The position numbers and the translations under genes are program-made. Under the pieces are notes generated by a model. The model was given only the letters and a program-made list of their open reading frames with translations. It was not told the DNA's origin and ran no database searches. A DNA stretch of 64,000 nucleotides from an uncultured Clostridia bacterium (lineage in GTDB: Bacteria > Bacillota > Clostridia > Oscillospirales > Acutalibacteraceae). Every line of letters begins with the position of its first letter. Within the stretch, counting starts at the first letter, position 1. This document shows positions 15,370-22,780 of this stretch, one piece after another. The stretch covers positions 1 to 64,000 of the forward strand of contig CAJFTS010000038.1 of the NCBI GenBank assembly GCA_904420015.1, read 5' to 3'.

Positions 15370-15624
15370 TTAGAGACCATTGAGAAAGCCGGTCTCATGC
15401 CGGTGCAGGGCGGTAACCACCTTGCGGATACGCATTTTGACTTCATCGCCGGTATGGGGCGCTTGGATATAGCGGATAACCTGTTCTTTCCCTTCCTTCG
15501 ACAGCTTGCCGAATTCAGACATGGCGTCCATATCCAGCGCCAGCTCCATCCCCAGTCCAAGCGGCATATCCGGCGTATTGTCGGGATGCCGGGTTCCTTC
15601 GCCTACAAACGGGCTTTGCTGCAT
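15370..15624 (-). CDS. Conserved hypothetical protein, 84 aa
   Basis: Not recognised by function. The N-terminus (QQSPFVGEGTRHPDNTPDMP) looks disordered. The centre is LGLGMELALDMDAMSEFGKL and the C-terminal half is helical and basic (HTGDEVKMRIRKVVTALHRH). No membrane segment or Cys is present. Small Clostridial hypothetical proteins with a similar PLGLGMALA-type block exist, so it is probably real. The start at 15624 is supported by AAGGAGG 8 nt upstream; the longer ORF adds 7 residues that include that ribosome binding site. It is a monocistronic minus-strand gene between the ADH and mgsA. Confidence 0.65.
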   Translation of the reverse strand: MQQSPFVGEGTRHPDNTPDMPLGLGMELALDMDAMSEFGKLSKEGKEQVIRYIQAPHTGDEVKMRIRKVVTALHRHETGFLNGL

Positions 15625-15815
15625 GGTCCATTCCTCCTTTCCCATCCAGGACGATTTTTTAAGACGGGATTAGTATTTCTGAATGGGAAGGGTAGTATGC
15701 ATTTTGTCGTTCGATTCCTTTCGGCCTCCCTGTGTTCCTTTTCCTTTACGCATCGCCATCTTCCTTCCATCCCTATAGTGCCCATTCCCTTTGATGGAGG
15801 CAGCGATACCCAGCT

Positions 15816-15860
15816 TCCCAAAAGAAACAGGTGCGTGCTGACAGCACGCACCTGTTTCCT
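15816..15860 (-). terminator. Terminator downstream of mgsA
   Basis: GAAACAGGTGCGTGCTG and its exact complement with a 1-nt centre. Minus-strand TTTT follows. The ORFs tracked across 15397-15936 on the plus strand are shadows of this hairpin region. No gene was recognised in 15625-15916. Confidence 0.82.
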
Positions 15861-15916
15861 CGTATATATAAGCAAACGAATACGATTCCCCTGCTCTTTT
15901 TATTCGGACAAAGGCA

Positions 15917-16324
15917 TCAATACCGTTTCGGATTGACGATGTTACGCCAATCCAGATCGCCACGTTCCAAGCCATGGATGAGAACCTCCGCCGTGGCAAT
16001 ATTGGTTGCCATGGGGATGTTATGCATATCGCAGAGGCGCAGCAGGTTCATCTCGTTGGGCTCATGTGGCTTAGGGGTCAACGGATCCCGGAAAAACAGC
16101 AGAAGGTCGATTTCATTATAAGAAATACGGGAAGCGATCTGTTGGTCGCCTCCTTGCGGCCCGCTCAAAAACTTCTGAATCGACAGGCCGGTCGCCTCCG
16201 ATACCATCTTTCCCGTCGTACCCGTGGCACACAGGGAATGCCGGCTTAAAATACCACAATATGCAATACAAAACTGCACCATGAGTTCTTTTTTGGAATC
16301 GTGTGCAATCAAAGCAATGTTCAT
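15917..16324 (-). CDS. mgsA: Methylglyoxal synthase
   Basis: Converts dihydroxyacetone phosphate to methylglyoxal and phosphate, a glycolytic overflow bypass in the cytosol. 135 aa, as in other MgsA proteins. Conserved blocks are [10 protein letters not shown], the phosphate-binding [16 protein letters not shown] containing the catalytic Asp, [14 protein letters not shown] with the active-site His, and the C-terminal IATAEVLI. It follows minD by 45 nt on the same strand, a pairing seen in other Clostridia, so the two are likely one transcript from the minD promoter. It ends at a strong hairpin. Confidence 0.96.
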   Translation of the reverse strand: MNIALIAHDSKKELMVQFCIAYCGILSRHSLCATGTTGKMVSEATGLSIQKFLSGPQGGDQQIASRISYNEIDLLLFFRDPLTPKPHEPNEMNLLRLCDMHNIPMATNIATAEVLIHGLERGDLDWRNIVNPKRY

Positions 16325-16369
16325 ACATTTTCTCCCTTCAGATTACTCCTCTTTTCTTCTGCTTCTCCC

Positions 16370-17107
16370 CTACTTATCGATCATCATTGGGATCTCCTGT
16401 CCCATCAGCCGCCTGGCCAACCGCTCCATTGCCTTGGCCGCCGGGCAACCGCCTCCCAGCGGTTCTCCGTTTGCCGCATATCGCGGTATCTGCTCATCTT
16501 CCGGGATCACGCCGATCAGCTGCAGGCCCACCCCGTCGATCACCGCGTCCAGATCCTCTACCAGACCCAGTTTCATCACATTGGGCCGGTAACGGTTGAT
16601 GACCAAACGGCGGTCGGCGGCTCCTTCCTGCTGCAGCAGGCGCGCCACCCGTTCCCCGCTGCGGATACAAACCGGGTCAGGCGTGACCACCACCAGCGCA
16701 CGGCCGGCCGCCGCCGCGGCAACCTGGAACCCCTTCCCAATGCCGGCAGGCGCGTCGATAAGCAGATAGTCGTAATAATTGGCAAGGCCCTTGCAAAGGC
16801 GGCGCATGTCGTCCGGTTCGGCAAGCGCCTGCAGCGATTGTGGCGCAGGCATAAGAGAAAGCCCTTCGCAGCGGCTGATCTCCCGAATGGCGCGCACCGG
16901 CTCGCAATTGCCGGCCAGCACATCCCCTAAGTCGAAAACAGCGTCATCCACCGCGCCCAGCATCAAGTCCAGGCTCCGAAGCCCCGCGTCTGCATCTAAC
17001 AGCAGGACCCGGTTGCCCGCCCGCGCCAAGGCGGCGGCGCATCCGGCCGAAACCGAAGATTTCCCCGTTCCTCCTTTTCCGGAAGCCACTACAATGACCT
17101 CACCCAT
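16370..17107 (-). CDS. minD: Septum site-determining ATPase MinD-like
   Basis: Deviant Walker ATPase of the MinD/ParA family, which positions the division septum by membrane-dependent ATP cycling. 245 aa. Deviant Walker A GKGGTGKSS, Walker A' DADAGLRSLD and switch region LLIDAPAGIG are present. The C-terminus (AMERLARRLMGQEIP) could form the amphipathic membrane-targeting helix but is short. No minC or minE lies beside it, so it may be a MinD working with a remote partner or an orphan MinD-like ATPase. Start ATG at 17107. Own promoter (17269-17297); it is followed by mgsA. Confidence 0.88.
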   Translation of the reverse strand: MGEVIVVASGKGGTGKSSVSAGCAAALARAGNRVLLLDADAGLRSLDLMLGAVDDAVFDLGDVLAGNCEPVRAIREISRCEGLSLMPAPQSLQALAEPDDMRRLCKGLANYYDYLLIDAPAGIGKGFQVAAAAAGRALVVVTPDPVCIRSGERVARLLQQEGAADRRLVINRYRPNVMKLGLVEDLDAVIDGVGLQLIGVIPEDEQIPRYAANGEPLGGGCPAAKAMERLARRLMGQEIPMMIDK

Positions 17108-17268
17108 CTACGCTTCTTTCTCTCCTTTTGTTCCTCGCCGTTCTTCCAGGGAGGCTTTCCTTCTACAGCAACCACTTTAAATTAGAATACCGGTTGGCGA
17201 AGAAAAGAAAATTCTGTCTGTTTTCCCAAATAAACACTCCAAAAATATGGTATATGTGTACAAAAAAC

Positions 17269-17297
17269 ATTGTATCACAGAATGGAAAGGAAGTCAA
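17269..17297 (-). promoter_or_regulatory. Promoter of minD-mgsA
   Basis: Minus strand TTGACT, 17-nt spacer, TACAAT, about 160 nt upstream of minD. Confidence 0.7.
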
Positions 17298-17368
17298 AAA
17301 TTAATCCGATCCCATACCAACTAAAATTGTACACGATCTTTGTGTAGTTTGTCCAACTTCACGGCCAA

Positions 17369-17731
17369 TTACCCGTTTCCCTGTACCAGGAACATGACCA
17401 TAACGACGAGAAGCAGGGTCACAACCAACGTCAAGAAAACCAGGAGCTTATGCAGCTTTTCCATCAATTCATAGATCCGCGATAAATCCGGATTTTCCAG
17501 CCCGGCCTGCTCCTTCTGCTTGGCTTGTACCCGTTTGCGGCGGATTTCCGCCCGTTTTTTGTCCGAGGGCGCGGTCAGCTCCGCCTCCTTAGGCGGCAGC
17601 CCCTGCTTCTCCCTCACAATCTCCTCGTAGCAGTCGATACAGACCTCGCCGTGCAGCTCTTCCACCCAGATCGGCCCGGGGATCATCCCGATATGCTCCC
17701 CGCACCGTACACATTGCTTTACGATACCCAT
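17369..17731 (-). CDS. Zinc-ribbon protein with C-terminal membrane anchor
   Basis: 120-aa protein of unknown function. Two CxxC pairs near the N-terminus (CVRCG and CIDCY) form a likely zinc ribbon. A long charged, Lys/Arg-rich helix follows (PSDKKRAEIRRKRVQAKQKE), and one hydrophobic segment (KLLVFLTLVVTLLLVVMVMFL) anchors the C-terminus, so the ribbon should face the cytosol. The start at 17731 lies 4 nt after the serS stop with only a weak ribosome binding site (GTAAGAG), suggesting translational coupling to serS. The longer ORF start lies inside serS and was rejected. The operon partner does not reveal a role. Confidence 0.75.
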   Translation of the reverse strand: MGIVKQCVRCGEHIGMIPGPIWVEELHGEVCIDCYEEIVREKQGLPPKEAELTAPSDKKRAEIRRKRVQAKQKEQAGLENPDLSRIYELMEKLHKLLVFLTLVVTLLLVVMVMFLVQGNG

Positions 17732-17735
17732 ACTC

Positions 17736-19007
17736 TTACTTGATGACGTCCACTCCCATATAGGGACGCAGGACCTCCGGCACGGTAACCGATCCGTCGC
17801 CATTCTGGAAGTTCTCCAAAATCGCGGCCACCGTCCGGCCCACGGCTACGCCGGAGCCGTTTAAGGTATGGACCAGCTGGGCCTTTTCCTTGGGGCTGTT
17901 TTTATAGCGGATGGCCGCGCGGCGGGCCTGGAAATCCTCAAAGTTGGAGCAGGAGGAGATCTCCACATACCGGCCGTAGGAGGGCATCCACACCTCGATG
18001 TCATAGGTCTTGGCCGAGGAGAAGCCCACGTCCCCGGTGGAGAGGACCACCACCCGGTAGGGCAGGCCCAGAAGCTGGAGCACCCGCTCGGCGTCGTTGG
18101 TCAGCTCTTCAAGCTCCCGATAGCTGTCCTCCGGCTTTACGAATTTCACCAGCTCCACCTTGTTGAATTGATGCTGGCGGATTAAGCCCCGGGTATCCCG
18201 GCCGGCGGAACCCGCCTCCGCCCTGAAGCAGGCGGAATAGGCGCAGTACTTGATGGGGAGCTTGGCGCCGTCGAGGATATCGCCCCGGTACATGTTGGTG
18301 ACCGGCACTTCGGCGGTGGGGATCATGAAGTAATCCTCATTGGCAAGGCGGAAGGCGTCCTCCTCAAACTTGGGCAGCTGTCCGGTGCCGGTCATGGAGG
18401 CCCGGTTGACCATGAAGGGAGGGAACACCTCCTGATAGCCGTTAGCGGTATGGGTATTGAGGAAGAAATTGATGATGGACCGCTCTAAACGGGCGCCCAG
18501 GCCCTTATAGAAATGGAAGCGGGCGCCGGTTACCTTGGCGGCGGTCTCCGGATCGAGAATGTCCAGGTCGGCCCCGATGTCCCAATGGGCCTTCGGCTCA
18601 TAATCAAACCGGGGGGGTTCCCCCCAGCGGCGGACCTCTACGTTCTCACTGTCGTCCTTGCCCACCGGCACGCTTTCATGGGGCATATTGGGAAAGCCCA
18701 GCAGCAGGTCGGTCTGCACCTTTTCCAGCTCGGAAAGCTTGGCGTCGCAAACCTTGACCTGCTCGGACAGCGCTTTCATCTGGGCCATAATGGCCGAAAC
18801 GTCGCCGCCCTCCTTTTTGATCTTGGGAATCTGCTTGGAGGCGGCGTTCTGCTGGGCCTTCATGCCGTCGGCCTTGGCCAGGATCTCCCGGCGCTCGGCG
18901 TCGATTTTGAGCACCTGGTCCACCGCCGCATCCATGTCCTTATTGCGGGTTTTCATAGCCTGCTTGACCCGGTCGGGGTCGCTGCGAATCAAACGAATAT
19001 CAAACAT
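17736..19007 (-). CDS. serS: Seryl-tRNA synthetase
   Basis: Charges tRNA-Ser with serine; class II aminoacyl-tRNA synthetase. 423 aa. The N-terminal long coiled-coil arm (about residues 30-105, [20 protein letters not shown]) grips the tRNA variable arm. The catalytic core has the TAEVPVTN block, motif 2 ([20 protein letters not shown]) and motif 3 ([16 protein letters not shown]). The ATG at 19007 follows AAGGAGAGGG. It sits 28 nt after parB on the same strand, so it may read through from the par operon. No T-box was found upstream. Confidence 0.97.
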   Translation of the reverse strand: MFDIRLIRSDPDRVKQAMKTRNKDMDAAVDQVLKIDAERREILAKADGMKAQQNAASKQIPKIKKEGGDVSAIMAQMKALSEQVKVCDAKLSELEKVQTDLLLGFPNMPHESVPVGKDDSENVEVRRWGEPPRFDYEPKAHWDIGADLDILDPETAAKVTGARFHFYKGLGARLERSIINFFLNTHTANGYQEVFPPFMVNRASMTGTGQLPKFEEDAFRLANEDYFMIPTAEVPVTNMYRGDILDGAKLPIKYCAYSACFRAEAGSAGRDTRGLIRQHQFNKVELVKFVKPEDSYRELEELTNDAERVLQLLGLPYRVVVLSTGDVGFSSAKTYDIEVWMPSYGRYVEISSCSNFEDFQARRAAIRYKNSPKEKAQLVHTLNGSGVAVGRTVAAILENFQNGDGSVTVPEVLRPYMGVDVIK

Positions 19008-19035
19008 TACAAATCCCTCTCCTTATGATGGCAAC

Positions 19036-19899
19036 CTATTCTTTTTCTTTCGCAATTGCATTGGCAAGTGCCTGTAGGTCGTCCTTGGAATAAAATTCTA
19101 TTTCGATTCTTCCCTTATTTGCCCCCTCGTAAACGGTGACCCGGCGGCCCAAGTGCTCGGTCAGCGCCAGCTCGGCCTCGTCGTACAGGGGGTCCCTCGA
19201 TCGGGAGGGCTTCCCGCCGGGGGCTTTTTTCCCTTTGGCGGATGCCTTCGCCCGCCGTTCCAGCTCCCGCACCGAAATGCCCTTGTGGACCGCCAGCTCC
19301 GCCGCCTCCTGAAGCGCTTCCTCGTCCTGGAAGGCCAGCAGGGTCCGGGCATGTCCGGGAGAAAGAAACCCCTCCCGCACATATTGGCGCACATTGTCCG
19401 GCAGGCTAAGCAGGCGCACTGCATTTGCAATGGCGGGACGGGATTTCCCCACCCGCTTGGCCACCTCTTCCTGGGTCATTTGATGCTGTTCCATCAGCGC
19501 CTTGTAGCCTTCCGCCTCTTCCATGGCGTTGAGATCCTCCCGCTGGAGGTTTTCGATCAGGGCGAGCTCCATCATCTCCGCGTCGGTCATCTCCCGGATG
19601 ACCACCGGAACCTCGTCAAGCCCCGCCATTCGGGAGGCCCGCCAGCGACGTTCCCCCGCCACCAGCTGGTATCCGCCGCCGGCCATGGGACGAACCAGGA
19701 GCGGCTGAATCACCCCATGCTCGGCAATGGATTCGGCCAATTCCCCAAGGGCCTCCTCGTCGAATTCCTTGCGAGGCTGTTCCCGGTTGGGTTCGATCTC
19801 ACTTAAGGGCAGCTTTACGGTTTTTCCCTGCTCTTCGGTGGCGTTGTCCACAAAGAGCGCGTCCAGGCCCTTGCCAAGGCCTCCTTTTCGCGCCGCCAT
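19036..19899 (-). CDS. parB: Chromosome partitioning protein ParB (Spo0J)
   Basis: CTP-dependent clamp that loads at parS and organises the origin region. 287 aa. N-terminal RKGGLGKGLDALF (ParA-contact segment), the CTP-binding core GGYQLVAGERRWRASRMAG and ENLQREDLNAMEEAEGY, and the DNA-binding HTH with AKRVGKSRPAIANAVRLL. A C-terminal dimerisation region (VTVYEGANKGRIEIEFYSKDD) is present. The start was set at the ATG at 19899 with AGAGAGGGTGAG upstream; a GTG three codons earlier overlaps the parA stop. It overlaps or abuts parA. Three parS sites lie within 4 kb. Confidence 0.96.
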   Translation of the reverse strand: MAARKGGLGKGLDALFVDNATEEQGKTVKLPLSEIEPNREQPRKEFDEEALGELAESIAEHGVIQPLLVRPMAGGGYQLVAGERRWRASRMAGLDEVPVVIREMTDAEMMELALIENLQREDLNAMEEAEGYKALMEQHQMTQEEVAKRVGKSRPAIANAVRLLSLPDNVRQYVREGFLSPGHARTLLAFQDEEALQEAAELAVHKGISVRELERRAKASAKGKKAPGGKPSRSRDPLYDEAELALTEHLGRRVTVYEGANKGRIEIEFYSKDDLQALANAIAKEKE

Positions 19900-19904
19900 C
19901 CATC

Positions 19905-20675
19905 TCACCCTCTCTTTGCAAACACTTCAAATTCCTCCGCCAGGTCGGCATATGCGGCCGCCCCTTTGGAGCCCTTGTCAAAATACTGAATGGGCTGGCC
20001 GAAGCTGGGGGCTTCCGACAGCCGTACATTGCGTGGTATAACGGTGGAATAGACCTTGCGGGGGAAAAACCGCTTGACCTCCTCCACCACCTGCTGGGTC
20101 AGGTTGAGCCGCCCGTCGTACATGGTCAAAAGGACGCCCTCGATCTCGATATGGGGGTTATACAGCCGCTTGACCTGCCGGACGGTGGCCATCAGCTGGC
20201 TCAAACCCTCCAGCGCGTAAAACTCGCACTGAATGGGGACCATTAGGCTGTCCGACGCGCACAGGGCGTTGAGGGTGATAATCCCCAGAGAGGGGGGGCA
20301 ATCGATAAAGATATAGTCGTAGTCCTCCAACACCGGCGCAAGACCGGTTTTCAACCGAGATTCCCGGTGCTCCATGTCCACCAGTTCGATCTCGGCCCCG
20401 GCCAGGCCGATATTGGACGGGAGCACCCAGACCATCTCAAACTCGGTTTTGAGGATGGTCTCCCCCGCTGTGGCGGAACCGGTGAGCAGATCGTAGCTGG
20501 AGGCTTTCACCCCCCGCTTGTTGATGCCCAGCCCGCTGGTGGAATTGCCCTGGGGGTCGATGTCCACCAACAGGGTCCTCTTCCCGCGAAGGCCCAATGC
20601 CGCAGCCAGATTGACCGCCGTGGTGGTTTTTCCCACCCCGCCTTTCTGGTTGACAATGGAAATGATTCGCGCCAT
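19905..20675 (-). CDS. parA: Chromosome partitioning ATPase ParA (Soj)
   Basis: DNA-binding ATPase that drives origin segregation with ParB and, in Firmicutes, modulates DnaA. 256 aa. Deviant Walker A NQKGGVGKTTTAVNLAAALG, Walker A' DIDPQGNSTSGLG and FIDCPPSLG are clear. The short N-terminus (no HTH) marks the chromosomal Soj type. The start at the ATG at 20675 follows AAGGGGGAAACCA; ten extra residues in the tracked ORF were dropped. First gene of parA-parB-serS. A CGCTGTTTGC/GCAAACAGCG hairpin lies about 45-75 nt upstream in the leader. Confidence 0.97.
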   Translation of the reverse strand: MARIISIVNQKGGVGKTTTAVNLAAALGLRGKRTLLVDIDPQGNSTSGLGINKRGVKASSYDLLTGSATAGETILKTEFEMVWVLPSNIGLAGAEIELVDMEHRESRLKTGLAPVLEDYDYIFIDCPPSLGIITLNALCASDSLMVPIQCEFYALEGLSQLMATVRQVKRLYNPHIEIEGVLLTMYDGRLNLTQQVVEEVKRFFPRKVYSTVIPRNVRLSEAPSFGQPIQYFDKGSKGAAAYADLAEEFEVFAKRG

Positions 20676-20721
20676 TTGGTTTCCCCCTTTGTGTCGGTAT
20701 TGCATAGAGACCGGTTGAAAA

Positions 20722-20747
20722 ACGCTGTTTGCTTGGCAAACAGCGCA
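20722..20747 (-). promoter_or_regulatory. Stem-loop in the parA leader
   Basis: CGCTGTTTGC and GCAAACAGCG form a perfect 10-bp stem with a 3-nt loop. Role unknown. No convincing promoter was identified between here and the parS site. Confidence 0.5.
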
Positions 20748-20938
20748 ACCGTACTTTGTTCAGGAAAGACTACCCACAAAAAATCCGCCTGAGATACGCG
20801 GATATTTCCCCTTTTTTGGGGTCATACCTGGATTTTCTTTTATTTTACCACAACTTCCTCATAAAAAAAAGACATTTTCGTAAAGGAAGGGCGTTTTCCT
20901 TCTATCTTTTTGACTGCATCGCTCTGCAACCGCCTTTA

Positions 20939-20954
20939 TGTTTCACATGAAACA
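20939..20954. promoter_or_regulatory. parS centromere site 1
   Basis: TGTTTCACATGAAACA, one central base away from the Firmicutes consensus TGTTTCACGTGAAACA. Intergenic between noc and parA. Confidence 0.92.
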
Positions 20955-20986
20955 AGAAGGGACCACTTACCCGTGGTCCCTTCTTG
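20953..20986 (-). terminator. Terminator-like hairpin downstream of noc
   Basis: Perfect 14-bp stem CAAGAAGGGACCAC/GTGGTCCCTTCTTG, directly adjacent to parS site 1 and ending the noc transcript on the minus strand. Confidence 0.75.
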
Positions 20987-21044
20987 CGTCTGTGGGGATA
21001 CTTTGTATATGAAATGGACGCAGGGGGGAGCGTCCTTTCATAGC

Positions 21045-21899
21045 TTAGATGGCTTGTTTTGTTTCATGTGAAACAGCAGACAAGCTACGCGGTACCGCCG
21101 TTTTTGGTATCCGTACCGTTACTTCGATATACTGATCGGTTTCCTGTTTCTTCGTCTGGGCGTGGATGCCGGAGCTTCGCATGGTGTCCACCGCATGGGA
21201 GATGGTATTGACAAAGAGACGAATGTCCTTGACAATGGGGGTAAAAGAACGCTTGTCCTCCTCCTTCGGGGAGAGAATGGAGGCGATCAGCCGTTCCGCA
21301 TCCGCCACCTTCAGCTTCCGGCGGATAATCTGATCCAGGGCCTCTTCCCTCTGCCGGGCATCCGGCAGCCGCAGCAGGGCGCGGGCATGCCGTTCAGTTA
21401 GGCCGGCCCGTTGAATCCGCTCCCGCAGGAGAGGTTCCAACCGCAGCAGGCGGAGTTTGTTGGCCAGGGCGGACTGGGATTTGCCCAACCGGGCGGCCGC
21501 CGCTTCCTGGGAAATCTCCCATTCTTCAATCAATCCTGCAATGGCCTCCGCTTCTTCAAAAAAGTTGAGATCCTGCCTTTGCAGGTTTTCCAGCAGGGAG
21601 AGGACCGCCGCCTTTTCGTCATCCGCCTGGATTTCAATACAGGGAACCTTGGTCAGCCCGGCCAGCTTTGCGGCCCGCAGCCGCCGTTCCCCGGCAATCA
21701 ACTGATAGCCGCCGCTGCGGGAGCGCCGAATGGTCAGCGGCTGGATAATCCCGTTTGCACGAATGGACGCGGCCAAACCGCGCAATTCTTCCTCATCAAA
21801 GCTGCGTCGGGGCTGCCAGGGGCAGGGCTGGATCTTGGATACCTCCAGCTGCCATACCTTCCCCTGTGCACCCATCTTATTGGTTGCAGCAAACATCAT
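21045..21899 (-). CDS. noc: Nucleoid occlusion protein Noc (ParB-like)
   Basis: ParB-family CTPase that, in Bacillus, binds DNA and membrane to stop division over the nucleoid. 284 aa. CTP-binding GGYQLIAGERRLRAAKLAG, ENLQRQDLNFFEEAEA and HTH region AARLGKSQSALANKLRLL match ParB/Noc. Position directly before parA, as in Bacillus, supports Noc over a second ParB. The start at 21899 (ATG ATG) follows GGAGGTGAAA. The last codons (VSHETKQAI) encode a parS site within the gene. The N-terminal amphipathic membrane helix typical of Bacillus Noc is not obvious, so membrane binding is uncertain. Confidence 0.88.
   Translation of the reverse strand: MMFAATNKMGAQGKVWQLEVSKIQPCPWQPRRSFDEEELRGLAASIRANGIIQPLTIRRSRSGGYQLIAGERRLRAAKLAGLTKVPCIEIQADDEKAAVLSLLENLQRQDLNFFEEAEAIAGLIEEWEISQEAAAARLGKSQSALANKLRLLRLEPLLRERIQRAGLTERHARALLRLPDARQREEALDQIIRRKLKVADAERLIASILSPKEEDKRSFTPIVKDIRLFVNTISHAVDTMRSSGIHAQTKKQETDQYIEVTVRIPKTAVPRSLSAVSHETKQAI
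21060..21075. promoter_or_regulatory. parS centromere site 2, inside the noc coding end
   Basis: TGTTTCATGTGAAACA; read on the coding strand it spells the codons for V-S-H-E-T near the Noc C-terminus. Confidence 0.92.
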
Positions 21900-22066
21900 T
21901 TTCACCTCCGGCACAAGGCTTTTCTTCCTTGCTTCGCCGGAAAAGAAAAGGTCTGAAACCCTCTCCCTCACCCGGCACTAGTATCATACCACAGTTTGGG
22001 ATTAATTTCCAGACCTTTTCGCAAATTATTTTCCATTTTTTTGAATTTATTTCGACCGATTTCGCT

Positions 22067-22780
22067 TTACAAAGGCGCCTTTTGTATTTTGGCCGCGGGA
22101 CGCGGGTATGCGGCCGGGGTATCTTTCTTCTTGGTGATGAATAGAATGGACCGCTTGCTTCCGTCGGAAAGGACAAAGTCCCGGGTATGCGACAGGCATC
22201 CCCCCAGCGCCTTTATGGCCCGTTCCGCCTTCTTGGCCTCCTCCCCTGCTTCCGGCCCCTTCATGGCGGCAAAACAGCCGCCGGGCTTGACATAAGGCAG
22301 GCACCATTCACAAAGGACGGGAAGGGAGGCCACCGCGCGGGCGGTGGCGAAATCAAACCGGTCCCGCAGCGCCGGCCGCCGCCCTCCCTCCTCCGCCCGC
22401 AGGTGCAGCAGCGTAACCTCTGTCTTTAGCCTCTGCTTGAGCGCATCGAGAAAGACCAGCCGTTTGTTGAGGCTGTCTAACAAGGTGACTTCCAGATCCG
22501 GCCGGAGGATTTTGAGCACCATTCCCGGAAATCCCGCCCCGGTGCCCACATCGATCACCGAAGCGCCGGAAGGAAGGTTCCCCGCCGCCAGAAGAGAGAT
22601 GCTGTCGGCAAAATGCCGCACCGCGATCCCCTCTGGGTCTGTGATTGCCGTCAGATTCATACGGGTGTTCCAGTCCAAAAGCAGGGCCGCGTATTCCTCC
22701 AGCTGATCGAGCATGGAATCGGTCAGCGTTACTCCCCAGGGCTGGGTATCCTTTGCCACCCTCTCACGAATGATTCCCAT
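22067..22780 (-). CDS. rsmG: 16S rRNA (guanine527-N7)-methyltransferase
   Basis: SAM-dependent methyltransferase acting on 16S rRNA G527. 237 aa. Fold features are NLTAITDPEGIAVRHFADS, the SAM-binding VIDVGTGAGFPGMVLK, VTLLDSLNKRLVFL, and FDFATARAVASLPVLCEWCLP. The ATG at 22780 follows AAAGGAGAAAACC and lies inside the end of mnmG (17-nt overlap), so translation is coupled. This mnmG-rsmG order is standard near Firmicutes origins. The C-terminus is extended and basic (RPAAKIQKAPL). Confidence 0.96.
   Translation of the reverse strand: MGIIRERVAKDTQPWGVTLTDSMLDQLEEYAALLLDWNTRMNLTAITDPEGIAVRHFADSISLLAAGNLPSGASVIDVGTGAGFPGMVLKILRPDLEVTLLDSLNKRLVFLDALKQRLKTEVTLLHLRAEEGGRRPALRDRFDFATARAVASLPVLCEWCLPYVKPGGCFAAMKGPEAGEEAKKAERAIKALGGCLSHTRDFVLSDGSKRSILFITKKKDTPAAYPRPAAKIQKAPL

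Noticed and set aside
15397-15936. 179-aa plus-strand ORF
   Set aside because: Covers the 84-aa gene in antisense and the mgsA terminator; no ribosome binding site.
20939-21075. TGTTTCA palindromes as repressor operators
   Set aside because: They match parS, and an identical site occurs inside mnmG far from any promoter.
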